DNA from: Casuarina equisetifolia
Taxonomy: Eukaryota; Streptophyta; Magnoliopsida; Fagales; Casuarinaceae
NCBI GenBank assembly: GCA_028551475.1
Contig: CM052355.1
Location: forward strand, 19,743,580-19,807,579
Length of the DNA: 64,000 bases
Direction of reading: 5' to 3'
Position numbers and translations under genes: made by a program. The notes below the pieces were generated by a model. That model was not told the origin of the DNA. It searched no databases and saw only the letters and a program-made list of their open reading frames with translations. Below, piece by piece: positions 50,301-64,000 of the stretch; the stretch's first letter is position 1; every line of letters starts with the position of its first letter.

Positions 50301-53300
50301 CTAAACAGCTTCCACAACGAGAGTAAATTTATGATGGGAGTGAAAGGGACGAGAGATATCTTCCTAAGGATTTCTCTAATCTGGACTGAGAATTCATTCT
50401 CACTTCTTTTACAATATTAAATTTCAAGTAGGTATTTTTTCTACATCTAATCTTCTACCCTAATGGTTTTTCTATTTTCCTTTTCAGAAGCCATAAAAGA
50501 TGATCCTTACGCATTCATTTTTATTTAGAATATGTCATAAGAGGTACGCGTTGAAGTGTGATCTTTTTAGCTCACATATAGAACATTAGACACATGTATC
50601 TCCTTCAGAAGAGGATTTTTCATCTTAAAAGAAAAAATGCACTAATCAAAAAATGGAAAATAATTTAAGCAAAGAAAATTTTTATGCCTTTGCCCCCTAA
50701 GATGTAGTCAAGATAATAATGAGCATTCGTGTAAGAGATTTTGTAAAGTATCCTGAGTTCAAATATCCTTGACTATATTTCAAATTGATTTAACATGCTT
50801 TGTGGCAAACATTTGCCCTCCAATTTAAGCTATTAAACAAAATTTGGTGGGGTGCTACAATGGTACAAGATTGAATTTTTACTCTTCAATAGAAGCATCA
50901 TATGAAAGCAACAACCTCAATAAATTTTGTCTTAGAGGTAGAAACGGTTATTGATTCATATATAAATCTGAGGTGATGTTTGTCCTAAGGAAATTTTGCA
51001 ACACTTCGAATCCTTTTAAGCTTCGTTGTGCTACCTAAGAATCTCTTAAAAGTTTCACTTGAACGACGTAGGTTTGTTCTAGTTTTAACAAATTGTATAC
51101 CAAAACTTTCTTGTGATTGTTGCCCAAGTGGAATTCATTCTAGTTTCTCAACTTTAACCAAAATAAAAAAAAATTGAATTGAGCATTTGAGTTTATATTT
51201 TACTAACAAGTTTTAGATGAGTTTTGAAACTATATTTAAAAGTTTACTAACAAGTTTATTTTTTTATTTTGAATTTTTCTTAACAATATGTCTTAATATG
51301 TCTCTAATACTCCTGTTTGATGTATTATATCCTCTCAACTCAAGGAATTTCTTGCTAAGGATCATTTCAATATCACTTGTGTTTTGTACATTAGGGTGGG
51401 AATTCATATTATACATTTAACTCCCTTATGTTGTTAGTTATCTAAGCTCATAACCTCATAGCATAGTATAGTTCTCTCAACCTTTCAACTTATGTTGTCC
51501 ATATAAAATCTTAAAGAGTGATTAGGTCTGATCCAATAGCTAATCATATGGAAAATAAAAATTCTTCTTGATCATAATGCATCAAGTACACAAATATAGA
51601 AAAAAAAATATCAACTTCTATTTTAAAGTTCAATGGACTCGCATAGACTCACACCCTAAGAATCTTGCTCTGGCATTCTATCTTATTCCTTAAAAAATCC
51701 TGCAATACCTAGTGTTCGTTTATATATCATTTACATATCAATTTCAGCACATGTAACAATCTAAAGGAGAAAATGATTTCATAATTTATATGGTGCTTAT
51801 GTCTTCAAAACACACTTGAACCTCTAAAATCCATCAAGTAATTTCATAAATAATTTTTAGAACTCAATAAAAATTTCATAACTCAAAATAACTGAACGCA
51901 AGGTCAAGTCTGATCAACTCTACACTTTGTTTCAACTTGTGAGATTGTTAGTCACTTGTATTTCTATCTATGTAAGAGATATCTTTGACTTATGATAGCT
52001 TTTTGTTTCAAAATCCCAAAAACATTTAAGTACTGAAGCATCGTGATTCAAATGGCATAATTTATACATGAGTTATGTGCATAAGTAGATAGAAGTTGCC
52101 ATTACGTATCTAACAACTAAATAAAGACTTAACTTGAAAATAAAATCAGCACTGAAATTTTCATTCTAAAACTTATGAGTCAACAAATAGCTGTAAAAAA
52201 AAAGATTATAGACTATATATTTGCCAAATTTTAATCATTTTAATTTTTTGTTCTAAGCTATAGAAAACTTGAGATTTTCATTCTCAACATCAATGTTGGT
52301 CTAATTCTTTCTTTTTTGGTTACAAGACTGCCATGAGCCACTACTACTATATCAAAGGTAATTATAACCAGTGAGATACATATTTTATTCCTTAAATACA
52401 CCGGGTAGCAGCACTGGCAAACTTGTTAGCCATTGGACACCCATCAACATAGCAACCTACTGACATCGAAAGTTGAACTTACTACCTATTTTGACATTCT
52501 TGTTAGAACTCTTAGACATTGCTTCTACACCAAAAGCAATCCTACAAGCTTGCCAACTGCTTGGCATCCCCAACGAGCTCAACAATTTTGTCTGAAGTTA
52601 TTTTCTCTTATTCTAAAACGCATTAATGACTTAAGACCTATTCATCCAAATACTAGCTTTATGGCTATTTTTCTTGCAAAATCCAACTTAGATAGCTACA
52701 AGAATCATCTGTAAACAGTTTATTATTTGTGCTTGTAGCAATTCCAAATGCCAAGTCTTGCCTAAGCTATCTTCGATAATTCATTCGATAGAGATGAAAA
52801 AGGAAAAAAATATTAATAGAAAATGAGTGCTATATGCAAAAAAAAAAACATACAGCTTGCTTTATATTATTCAATAGATTGTTAGCGTTTGGTTCCATTT
52901 TCACCATTATTTATTTGTTCTAGTTAGGGATAAGAATACTTTAATTGATTTGAATTTTGATTTAGTGAATAAGAGTTATTTAGGTTTAGATTTAGTAGAT
53001 TTAGAGTTATTTAAAATAACTTTTGAGTGTCAAAAAATCCCTTAAACTTAAACTATTTTTAAATAACGCAATTATGTTTTTGCTTGTTGACATAACTCAA
53101 TCTGTCTTTGACTTGTCATATGGGAGAACTTCATCACCTTGTGAAGCTCATTGCATTTGGTATTTGATTCTGAACCTGTTGTGCCTTTTTTAATGTAAGT
53201 AGAGAAAGCCATAAGCATCTATTTTTCAACTAATCCAAAATAAAGTGCTTCTTTAGCTCCAAAAACATAAGAGCAAAGGTAATTTTAATTACTTTGATCT

Positions 53301-54814
53301 AAGGAGTTGTTCGAAGACTCCATCCATAAATGTTTACAGATTTCCCATTTAATTTTCTCCTAAACTAGGCTATTCTAATTTATTGGTTCTCCCTAAGCCT
53401 AAGGTTTGGCCCTAGGCCATTTCATCTTCAAGAAAGCGTGAAAATGATAAAATTAGATCTCCTTAGGTTAGGTTCTTGGTCATTCATCTTCAAGAAAGTC
53501 TGATACAGACAACATTAGTCTTCTCTAACTAGAACAAATCAATTTATCCTTCATAAATCATATATGCCAAATATGTATTTAGTATGAAAACTCTTCTCAA
53601 AAACTCCATTATTTTTTATCCTACCCTCCTATTTGGGAAAATTCCAAGTAACCTTGCTCTCTCTTGAGTAATGTCTGGCTTTGTTTTTACGTAGAAAGAC
53701 TTTAGTCCTTGCTTAACCTACTTGATTACTTCTTTAGAAAGAATAATAAAGATGAAGACGAAGTCAGGACAAGAAAAAATATAGAAGCTTGCTGCATCTA
53801 TCACATGAGACAGCTTTCTCAGCCTAATTTCTCGCTTAAGCAACAATCTTCTATGATTAAGAACTTATACTCTTTATCTTCTTAATCCTAAAGGAGATTA
53901 TCTTTAACTTTCAGAGTAATAGGGATCATTCCGAAAGAAATGAGATGATTTCTTTCAAGCACCTCTAACAAATTCAAATTCAAACTACTAAAAGATCCTT
54001 ATGACTAGGATAAAGGAGTATGGTGTTATCGGATCTCCAAACACAACCTTTTCTCCTTTGTTAAACGCTATTAAGCTCCCCATTTATTCTAATTGAAAAA
54101 ACATCCGTTACACATCTTTAAATACTACTAAAATGAGAAAGAGGTTGATAATCTGTCATTTGGCCGACTTAATGCCCATAGAAATTTATGCAATAGTCAT
54201 CATATTCACTACTTTATGCAAGCTTCCAACGGATAATAAAAAAGAAGCACTACTTTAACTCCCAAACGTTCAATAGCTATCATATTATGTTGAAACTACC
54301 GAAGTAAAGAGTCTTGTCAATCCTTAAGATAAAATATGCCGTTTATAATCTTATCCCATGCCACTTCCATTCTAACTCTTTTTCATTGTCCTGCTACGAA
54401 TGAGTGAATCCTGAAGGGCATCATAGGGTAAGTAATTTTGGGAAGATTTAACGAAGATTTCCGTAGATTAAAACATGATCCTTATCCAACTTCCTCAAAA
54501 AGAACATCCCTAGTTTTCCCGTTTAACTAACTCTATAGTTTAACACCGGTAGCTCAAGTACGGATATGTTTTCCATCAAGTTCTTTTTTATGTCACTCCT
54601 ACGTAACCTACGAACCTTTAATTAAATCTCCTGCATAGCCCCTGAAACCACCTTTAGGTCTACCTTTTTGCCGTCAAATTAGGCTTTCTATGCAGTAACA
54701 GCTGTCTCCATGAACTACAAAATCGTGTAAGACCAAAATTTGGCCCTTTTTGTACTAGAATCTGGATTATCTAATCAACCTTAGTTGAATAATACAAACA
54801 TCTAAGCTTGAAAG
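50301..54814. other. Long non-coding stretch
   Basis: No supportable gene over 4.5 kb. AT-rich, with one 93-codon frame (52433-52714) that shows no motif. Near 53420-53520 a phrase containing CATCTTCAAGAAAG is repeated about 70 bases apart. The block 53600-54720 has a more even composition but no readable protein. Confidence 0.45.
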
Positions 54815-54893
54815 ATGGAACGATGGAAAGAAGATTAGCATGCCCCCGTGAATAACATTGACAATGCTACCCGCAAGAAATCAACAAAATCAT
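54815..54893 (+). pseudogene. U6 snRNA pseudogene
   Basis: The stretch starts TGGAACGAT and continues AGAAGATTAGCATG, CCCC, then GACAATGCTACCCGCAAG and ends near AATC. This follows the central and 3' part of U6 snRNA (GGAACGAUACAGAGAAGAUUAGCAUGGCCCC...), including the AGCAUG part of the catalytic core. The 5' stem-loop is not recognisable, several positions differ, and the ACAGAGA box reads GGAAAGA. No upstream USE or TATA at the right spacing was seen. It is therefore a decayed copy, not an active gene. Confidence 0.8.
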
Positions 54894-55170
54894 ACAAGGG
54901 GGAAAAAAAAGTAGAAACAAAATCTTCCCTTGTTTATTAAGCATACTACCTTCATACCCACCCACCCCACTCCACCCTCCAACAAACCTTGAGAAAAAAA
55001 ATCCTAGCAAATACGGTCGGGAAGTGCTAATGACAGCTCATTTCAATGATATATGATCTACATTCTCTGACGGTATTTGTAGGACTAGTTGGACAGTTCA
55101 ATTTTTAGAAGCATCAAATGAAACTAGGGTTCTCTAAGGTGCATCAAAAATCAAGCTCGATTTATAGTCC

Positions 55171-55297
55171 TGTCTAGGAAACAATCATATGACTTCAATT
55201 ATATGCACCTTTTGTCTTTTATGTCTCTCTACATAATAGTTATTGTATCTATATATCTTCGTATAAAGGATATGACTCTCTTCTAGCCAAACCTCTT
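55171..55297 (+). repeat. Left LTR piece of a deletion-derived copia
   Basis: Begins TGTCTAGGAAACAATCAT and runs to about TCTAGCCAAACCT. It aligns with the stretch starting TGTTAAGGAAACAATCAT at 55969. Its 3' limit is unclear because pol sequence begins soon after. Confidence 0.7.
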
Positions 55298-55968
55298 CCA
55301 TAACCTAGCATAAGATTATTTCTACATTTCTCAAGACTAATCTTGAGCTCATGCCTATTGACGCGAATCACTTCAAGATGCCATTCTCTGTTGGCTGGAA
55401 GTCTCATGTATCTTACTATTAGTTACTCTGACCTTACTTATGGCTTTCATATTGTTTGTTACTTTATAAAAGCTCTCCGATCTACTCTCTATGCTTGTTC
55501 TGATTCTGCTTGGGTAGATGATACCATAAACATTCTACCATTGATCTTTTTGCTTCTTTTGGGCAATTCTCTGATCTCTTGGTACGGCAAGAAACAAATT
55601 ATTACTACCTACTTCAACATTGAGGTTGAATCGTATGCCCTTGTTAATACTGTTCAGGAACACTTGGCCTCCGTTGGCTTCTTGAATATATAAGCATTCC
55701 TCACTCGAGTGCCACTATCATGCACTTTGACAATCAAATGCCATTTAGATTCCACATAATGATGTCTTCCATCAGCGCACTAATCATAGTGAAATTGATC
55801 TCTATTTTGTGTGCCACCACCTCTTATGCGGCACTTTTCATCTCCTCTCTATTTCTTTTACTAATTAGATTGTCGATCTTTTCACCAAATTCACTTATCA
55901 GTACACTTCATAAATTGTTCTCTAAACTCCAATTGGATCTATCCATGTAGCTTGAAACTAAAGACCTA
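55298..55968 (+). mobile_element. Ty1/copia RNase H and pol tail between two LTR pieces
   Basis: The frame 55343-55693 and neighbours read as the copia region just before and within RNase H: LLAGSLMYLTIS-SDLTYG, YACSDSAWVDD, LGNSLISWYGKKQ and EVESYALVNTVQE; the downstream tail to about 55950 corresponds to the region with the HxRTKHIEID and FTK motifs in decayed form. gag, protease, integrase and most of RT are missing, so only about 670 bases of interior remain. Confidence 0.85.
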
Positions 55969-56085
55969 TGTTAAGGAAACAATCATATAATTTCAATAAT
56001 TTGAATCCTTTCCTTTTTATGCCTCTCCATATGAAAAGTAATCCTTTTATGTATTTTTATATTCTAGCCAAACCTACGAATCCTG
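55969..56085 (+). repeat. Right LTR piece of the deletion-derived copia
   Basis: Starts TGTTAAGGAAACAATCAT right after the pol tail. It is similar to 55171-55297 through TTCTAGCCAAACCT. Further right (about 56071-56180) a segment starting TTCTAGCCAAACCT is duplicated once more about 76 bases on, so the LTR end is blurred. Confidence 0.7.
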
Positions 56086-56737
56086 TCGTCAATATCACGC
56101 AGTAATCCTTTCCTTTTTACATCTTTGAATATCACGCAGTCTCTTTATTCTAGCCAAACCTAGTAATTCCGTGATCAATATGTATCTTTGTACATTAGAT
56201 ATTCTTCTCATGCCAAGCAATTGAAGAATCCTGTTATTAGTATATGTTTCTGTGCAATTAAACCTCGACAAATCCTATCAAGGACCTCTTTCTACATCCT
56301 AAAAACACACTTGAAATATAATCACTATATTTATTTTTGTTCTTTTCTTTCTCCTACTTTCGCTTTCAGCCACCAATATTTGAGATGAATACTACTTGGA
56401 ACTTCCATAGAACAAAGGGTACATTCCTAAATATATGATCCAAATGGGCTACAACTTTTTCAAAGACTCTGGGTACATTTAAGTACTTATATATAGTTCC
56501 AAAACAAAAAACGAAAAAAAAAAAAAACGATTGTTTTGACAATGAATAAAAGAACTTGGAGTTGCGACTTCACACCTAAAAGCGCTTATTTATATAGGTG
56601 AGGCAATTTTCACAATGCATTGATATATGTCGGCATATTGACATTGGTATCAACAAGTGTTTAATTTAATAATAAACAGGTATTATTTGGGATTAAGAGA
56701 TTTCAAGTTCAACACTCAAAAGAATATGACTTACACC

Positions 56738-56782
56738 ATAATAATAATAATAATAATAATAATAATCATCATCATAATAATG
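56738..56782 (+). repeat. (ATA)n-(ATC)n microsatellite
   Basis: About nine ATA/AAT units, then ATC units. It generates the poly-Ile stretch of a spurious open frame. Confidence 0.95.
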
Positions 56783-57087
56783 TCATCATTGGCGTCACAT
56801 ACGTCGGCATGTCGGCATTGGCATCGTATCCGTCGGCATTTGGCTCGCATGTTTTGCGTTTTCATGACTCATACCTTGAATAACTGCACGGTCATGTTGG
56901 AAGTGCACCTTACAAGCATGTCCTAACATTGGCAGGAGTATCACTAGGCCGGGCAAGAAATCAATATTTATTTGGCTCTTTATATCTACCTACCTAAAAC
57001 CTATCCCAATTGTTTCCCTGTATATGCGCTGAAAAGTTAAGAGAAAATGCTTCCAGCTATCTCTCAAACTTCCTTTTCACCGAAACT

Positions 57088-57089
<2 letters not shown>

Positions 57090-57121
<32 letters not shown>
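57090..57121 (+). repeat. (CT)n microsatellite
   Basis: About 15 CT units. Confidence 0.95.
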
Positions 57122-57122
<1 letters not shown>

Positions 57123-57310
57123 CACCCCCAACAAACATCACTTTTTGATTTACTTGGTCAAAACAGACAGTCGCTAGTGACATGTTTTACACATGAAACA
57201 TCGACAGTTACTTTTATTTTGAAATTTCCATTACAGTTCCTTGTTAACCGAAGAATTCTAGTTAGCAAAGAATCTAAAGTGAAGTACTTTGGGAGTAATA
57301 TGCATAACGG

Positions 57311-57311
<1 letters not shown>

Positions 57312-57353
<42 letters not shown>
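57312..57353 (+). repeat. (AT)n microsatellite
   Basis: About 20 AT units; self-complementary, so it could extrude a cruciform. Confidence 0.95.
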
Positions 57354-57356
<3 letters not shown>

Positions 57357-58121
57357 TTGATGGCCAAATCCATGCAAATGGGTTGTAGAAACGTATAAAA
57401 GGATGGTGGGAATGTTACTGCGACTGCCATCATATACGAAATAAATTGGAAACATAATCATAAAATACAGACAGATCACGCGACAGAGAAAGAGAGTGAT
57501 AAAAGAACTCATGCATCTCGTCAAAGATATGATGGGCGTGCTAACTACAAGTTAAAGTTAAAAGGTAGTAGTTTAAGATCTGGACAAAAGAAAAAAACAA
57601 AGAGTGAGCATGGAAGTAAAAGGTAGTGGAATCAACATTAGTCCAAAAGATAGTGAATGACATTATATAAGCGAAATCATGAAATGACATGACCTTTTCT
57701 TCTGAGTATACGTGAAAGAGAGATCAAAACATAAGATTAATCCCAGTCAAATTATTTTCAAACCCAGAATCATAGACCTCCCCGACAAGATCTCGTGTGG
57801 AAGATTGACCACTCTATTTGGGGTGGTTACCTGCAAATGCTCAACTAAATCAAGGTCTGATGCACTCAGTTCCATTTTGTACAAGAGACGGACTATCGTT
57901 TAAACACGTTCAATTTGCATCCAAGAAATTTTACCCCACAGCCGAAGCCACCCAGCTCATCTGCACAGAAAAGTCTTGCTGAGAGGCATTTAATTTGACT
58001 CATGGCAACTCGTGACTAAAGTATTTTCCTTATTTACCCAGAAACCGGGGGAAAAAAGAAAAAAAGCACTTCAAAATTTCCCTCGCACAATCATACTGTT
58101 GTAATCTTTAATAGGAAATTT

Positions 58122-58470
58122 TTGGACATTCAATCTCATACTAGAAAAATTAGCACTTATAAAGTGCATTATAAGCTTTGAACACCCTTTTTTTCAATGA
58201 TACTTTTTGGGGAGAGGCAGACATAATCCTTCAAGATGGTATTGGAGTAAGGCCTTCTTCCATTTGTGCCAAACTTAATCTCATGATTGGGCAATCTTTC
58301 GTTGATAAATAAAATTGAACTCGAACTGTAGAAAAGTATTGGACATTCAATCCCACATTAAAAAATTAATACTTGTGAAATGCTTTATAAATCTTAAATA
58401 CTTCTATTTCAAATAAGGCCTTTTAAGAGATGTGAACCTAAACCTTCAAGAGAGAACACTTTTTATGTTG
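58122..58470 (+). repeat. Duplicated element with snRNA-promoter-like boxes
   Basis: Two diverged copies start TTGGACATTCAAT at 58122 and 58339 (217 bases apart) and share a further segment ending near CCTTCAAGA. Copy 2 contains ATCCCACATTA (58350-58360), close to the plant snRNA upstream element RTCCCACATCG, then 23 bases, then TTTATAA (58384-58390). Copy 1 has a decayed version of both. Probably a dispersed repeat family; no snRNA sequence follows. Confidence 0.7.
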
Positions 58471-61400
58471 GAGCATTCCTAGAAAACTTCCAGCATGTTT
58501 TAGTTCTATCATCCAAATCTTAAGTTGATGTTAAATCTAAAGTTTACAACTTAAGGCTGAACTGTAAATTCCATCTCCTCCAGAACATACTGCACATTTC
58601 CTTATCTCTGTTCCAGTATTCTCCTTGTCCTCAATGTTGCATATTGAGTAGTTTACATTCATTTCGCATATGGCTGGAGCTAGGCAAACTTGAGAAGTGT
58701 TAACCCTTTTGAGGCCAAAACGGGAGTACAAAAACAGACAACAGGAAACTAAAATTCAAGCATTTCCACATTTTGAATGACAGACCCATAAATAAAGCTC
58801 GAAATATTTCGTGCCCATTCGTGCCCATTCACATCATGTCCGGCAGTGCTACGAATAAGCAACCCATTAGAGGCAAAAAGTTTTAAGGAATGTAGAATTG
58901 ACTCAACTTAAATTGTCTGCACGGTCATAATGGGAAATCACAATTAGATATCCTGCGAGGTAGTTGTCTGTTTCCCCACATTTGTGCCGTTAATTTGATT
59001 TAACTGGAATACTTTGTAAACTCCGAGCTTCCCCAAAATACTGAAATTCCTCACTACAGGACAGAGGACATTAGGTGGAAAAGGGAGAAGAGGGAACATC
59101 CAGGTCCATCACCAGAGGCAACTAACATGATGGTGGAGTTGTCACAATGTCATGCAGATAAAGGATGTGGGCAAATGAGTTCTCTCGGGGACCAAATCCC
59201 ATGAAACTGATTGACCCAAAGAGGTTGGATCTATTCACAACTGGTCATAGAGAGTACGTCGCAATCAGGACAAACACAATTCTATCTCTTATTATCCACT
59301 AAAAGATTGCTTACTTTTCTCCTTGTCTGTACCATTATTAGTTGGTGGGTCAGATGGAGATTTAGCTCATATGTCAAATGGGGGGCAAAGACAATCCCAA
59401 CTTGATTTTGGTCTTGGATTTTTGAAGGAAAAGGCGGCCTTGATGGCTATGATAACAAAAGCATGTTTTCATTGCTAGGGAAACGTTACCGAACCCGAAT
59501 AATACACTGCTTTAACCAAAATTGGGGAAGTCTTAAAAAGGACAAAGATTTAATTAGAGAGGCTGCCACTAAGCCCATGACATTACGCCCAAGAAGTACG
59601 CTACAGCTCCGTTAAGGTTGCCTGCAACTACAGTATTTGCTCTTTAGTGATGTAGCAAAGCTTTTGAGGCATGGATTGTTCTCTGAAATCATAGCCATAA
59701 ACTGGTTCATTGAAGTGGAAAGAAAATTTAATCAGAGACCACTGAAGCTGCAGCAAGAAAAATTGCGAAGAAAACCAAATCGTTCGATGTTTTTTGCCGC
59801 GTCCCCCGGATGCCTCGCATGGGCACAAGAACCAACCTTTCTCTAGAATTTGCTCAACCAAACTAGGCGAAGTTTTCTAAACACAAGATTCAAATAAATA
59901 AATAAAAAAAAAAAAAAGGTACAATCTTAAGCAGTTTGTAGGAGATGGAGCCACAAACTCAAAAAATGACACTACCTGAAATTGAAGTTGTGATACACGC
60001 TGCAACCACTTTGGAGGTGAAGTGGCTATGGATTATAACAAAATGGTATCATAGCAAACATTATCTTTTAACTTCAAATTCTAATGTATGCCAACTTATA
60101 ATGTGAAGCCTTGTTAAGTGAAAACAAGTTTGTGGGAACCTCCAAAAATAGCTGAAAAAGATAGGCATGAGATAATGAAAAAAGTAGGTGAGGGAAGGGG
60201 CCACTTGGAATGTAGGCCGTTGTGGGCTAGCCACCAAAACATACTCAGCATGATAAAATGTAACAATCTCAAATGAAATAATTCATGACTAGTCAAGAGA
60301 TTTAGACCTTTTGATAAAGTGGTTGCATATTGTAACATGTTGTATTTGATTTTTATGGTTTGCGTAACAGACAAACAGAAGGCCAATATATTTTCCTCTG
60401 ACGAAAAAGGAATGTCACATCCTGGAAATGTAGACCAAAGTCTCTGCTTATACCGCATAAAGGAAATAGGAGGAACAAAGTGTTCGATGTTGAGTGCGTG
60501 TTGTTCCATTATCTCATTTTGGGTTTGTTGGGATGGGAAGTAAGTTGGCATCCTATAGAGAGGAGACCAAATAGGACAGACTCTCCCATTATACTCCCAA
60601 AAAGGTGAATCTGGTGATCTTGTTTGTCAGTTGTACACTCAGCTTCCATATTAGATGGTCGGGGACATGCCATTGAGTGATTTCTTGTTTATGGAGATCT
60701 CATCAGCTCACAGTTTGATTGCGTTGTTTACATTTGGGAGGTACCTACTTTACTTTTCTCAAAAAACTAGGCGTAAGGCAACATTCATTGTCTTCAAAGG
60801 AAGGACCATAAATCATGCATCTCGGTTCCGTACTAGTTGCGCATACCCAGACCGGTCTGGGACCTCTTCATCATCCCCATTTCATACCCTACAAAACAGG
60901 ATGGTTCACGACGATTCACTGCCATCAGGGACACGTTCAAGTTCTCTCCGCGACAAAGCTTCTTGAATGGACTACGCATACTGTGGTTGCCGCTCCTGAT
61001 GGTGGGCTCTCTTTTATGTCAATTGGTTCAAAAGGAAAGAGCAACCAGAATACGCGAAAAGAATGACAGCGACACAGATGATAGATGCTGTTCCCGCCAG
61101 TGCTACAAAACTTTATGGTCCTTACCAGTAGAAGATAGATGGCTTAGTGCAATTAAATGCAGTTGAACTAATCGCTCCTACTTTTTCTAAAAAAGAAAAT
61201 AACATAATGCTTATTATGCTGTATTTTTGTACGTCAATGTCATTTCTTAAATAAAAATTAACATCAGTGATTACTGGAGGCCCGCGTCATGAGTCAAGAT
61301 TCCGGGAAAATCTACCGAGTTCCACAAATATGATGATGGTTGTTCTGCGAGTTCCCAGTACGTGAATGCACGAGATTTATGGTCCTTTCTTATCTCTCAG

Positions 61401-61549
61401 AAGTTCAATGTCGATAAAATAGACACGGAACCAAATCACTAGGCACAAGATTTGGCTTCTGGACGGGTCATGCATGGAAGAGACTACCTTCTCTATTAAC
61501 TAATACGAAGTTCAGTTGTTGCAAGCTAGGAACCGAAGGAACCACTCCT
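58471..61549. other. Non-coding stretch
   Basis: No gene that I can support. Frames at 59637-59846, 60114-60551 (minus, 145 codons) and 60655-61166 are open but carry no motif. The word TGGTATCATAGCA at 60044-60056 resembles a retrotransposon primer-binding site, so part of 60060-60600 may be an LTR-related relic. An A run lies at 59904-59918. Confidence 0.4.
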
Positions 61550-61717
61550 CTGCGAAGAAAGAGGCATATTTATTGAACACATAAAAGTATCAGTACAATT
61601 TACAAGAAGCAGCATATTGTTCTTCTGAGCCAGATCACCCACTGCACATTCAGAAGTGAATGCGAGGAAAAAGATGGATAACGCTGGATGCAAGAGATCG
61701 ATCATTAGATTATGTTT
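61550..61717 (-). other. 3' UTR of the phosphoglucomutase gene
   Basis: On the minus strand a canonical AATAAA (61569-61574) lies about 145 bases after the stop codon, a normal plant distance. No coding signal lies between. Confidence 0.6.

Positions 61718-64000
<2,283 letters not shown>

Larger units (their letters stand above)
56086..58121. other. Non-coding stretch with four microsatellites
   Basis: No supportable gene. It contains (ATA)n/(ATC)n (56738-56782), a cluster of GTCGGCAT words (about 56628-56845), (CT)n (57090-57121) and (AT)n (57312-57353). A TATAT phrase at 56980 ahead of the CT-rich stretch resembles a plant promoter and leader, but no coding exon follows. Confidence 0.45.

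Noticed and set aside
52433..52714. 93-codon plus-strand ORF
   Set aside because: Isolated, without recognisable motif or flanking exons.
56800..56850. CRISPR-like repeats (GTCGGCAT words)
   Set aside because: The words are short, irregularly spaced and in plant DNA; there are no spacers of constant length.
57177..57524. ORFs crossing the (AT)n run
   Set aside because: Alternating Ile-Tyr comes from the microsatellite; flanks have no motif.
60114..60551. 145-codon minus-strand ORF as a gene
   Set aside because: No domain, no splice context and low-quality composition; could be LTR-derived. Not enough to call.

Overview
The window looks like nuclear DNA of a eudicot, probably woody, plant. 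Evidence: genes with GT-AG introns, an AT-rich background, many dinucleotide and trinucleotide microsatellites, and a heavy load of decayed LTR retrotransposons. Three protein-coding genes can be modelled with confidence. (1) Plus strand, 12586-15999: a three-exon gene for a 967-residue protein with an N-terminal trihelix (Myb/SANT-like) DNA-binding domain and a C-terminal protein-kinase-like domain that has lost key catalytic residues. (2) Minus strand, 48509-47168: a complete three-exon gibberellin 20-oxidase (379 residues). (3) Minus strand, 62767-61718: the last six exons of a plastid-type phosphoglucomutase, whose 5' part lies beyond the right edge. No operon-like logic links them; they are separate plant loci for transcription or signalling, gibberellin synthesis and starch metabolism.

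Layout: 1-1200 is the 3' end of a Ty3/gypsy relic. 4258-7480 is a Ty1/copia relic on the minus strand. 7480-12300 is non-coding with a small poly(A)-tailed element and a nested tandem duplication. 12300-16000 is the trihelix-kinase-like gene, preceded by a short hydrophobic ORF. 16000-19450 is non-coding. 19460-22440 holds two copia pieces in opposite orientation, followed by a VPS13 pseudogene fragment (22681-23095). 25030-29652 is a nearly full-length copia on the minus strand with both LTRs. 31405-38675 is a nested structure: a complete but dead gypsy element (31959-37192, with LTRs, PBS, PPT and a 5-bp target duplication) inside an older copia that keeps its 3' LTR. 38676-47160 is mostly non-coding, with two unrecognised candidate exon sets. 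47168-48509 is the GA20-oxidase; its upstream region carries a strong G-quadruplex motif. 50000-55170 is non-coding and ends in a U6 snRNA pseudogene. 55171-56085 is a deletion-derived copia with LTR pieces on both sides. 56090-61550 is non-coding with microsatellites and a duplicated element resembling a plant snRNA promoter. 61550-64000 is the phosphoglucomutase 3' half plus a long intron.

Most small ORFs are shadows or chance frames. All family assignments are by eye from protein motifs; no database search was possible. The most distinctive item is the trihelix plus pseudokinase-like fusion.
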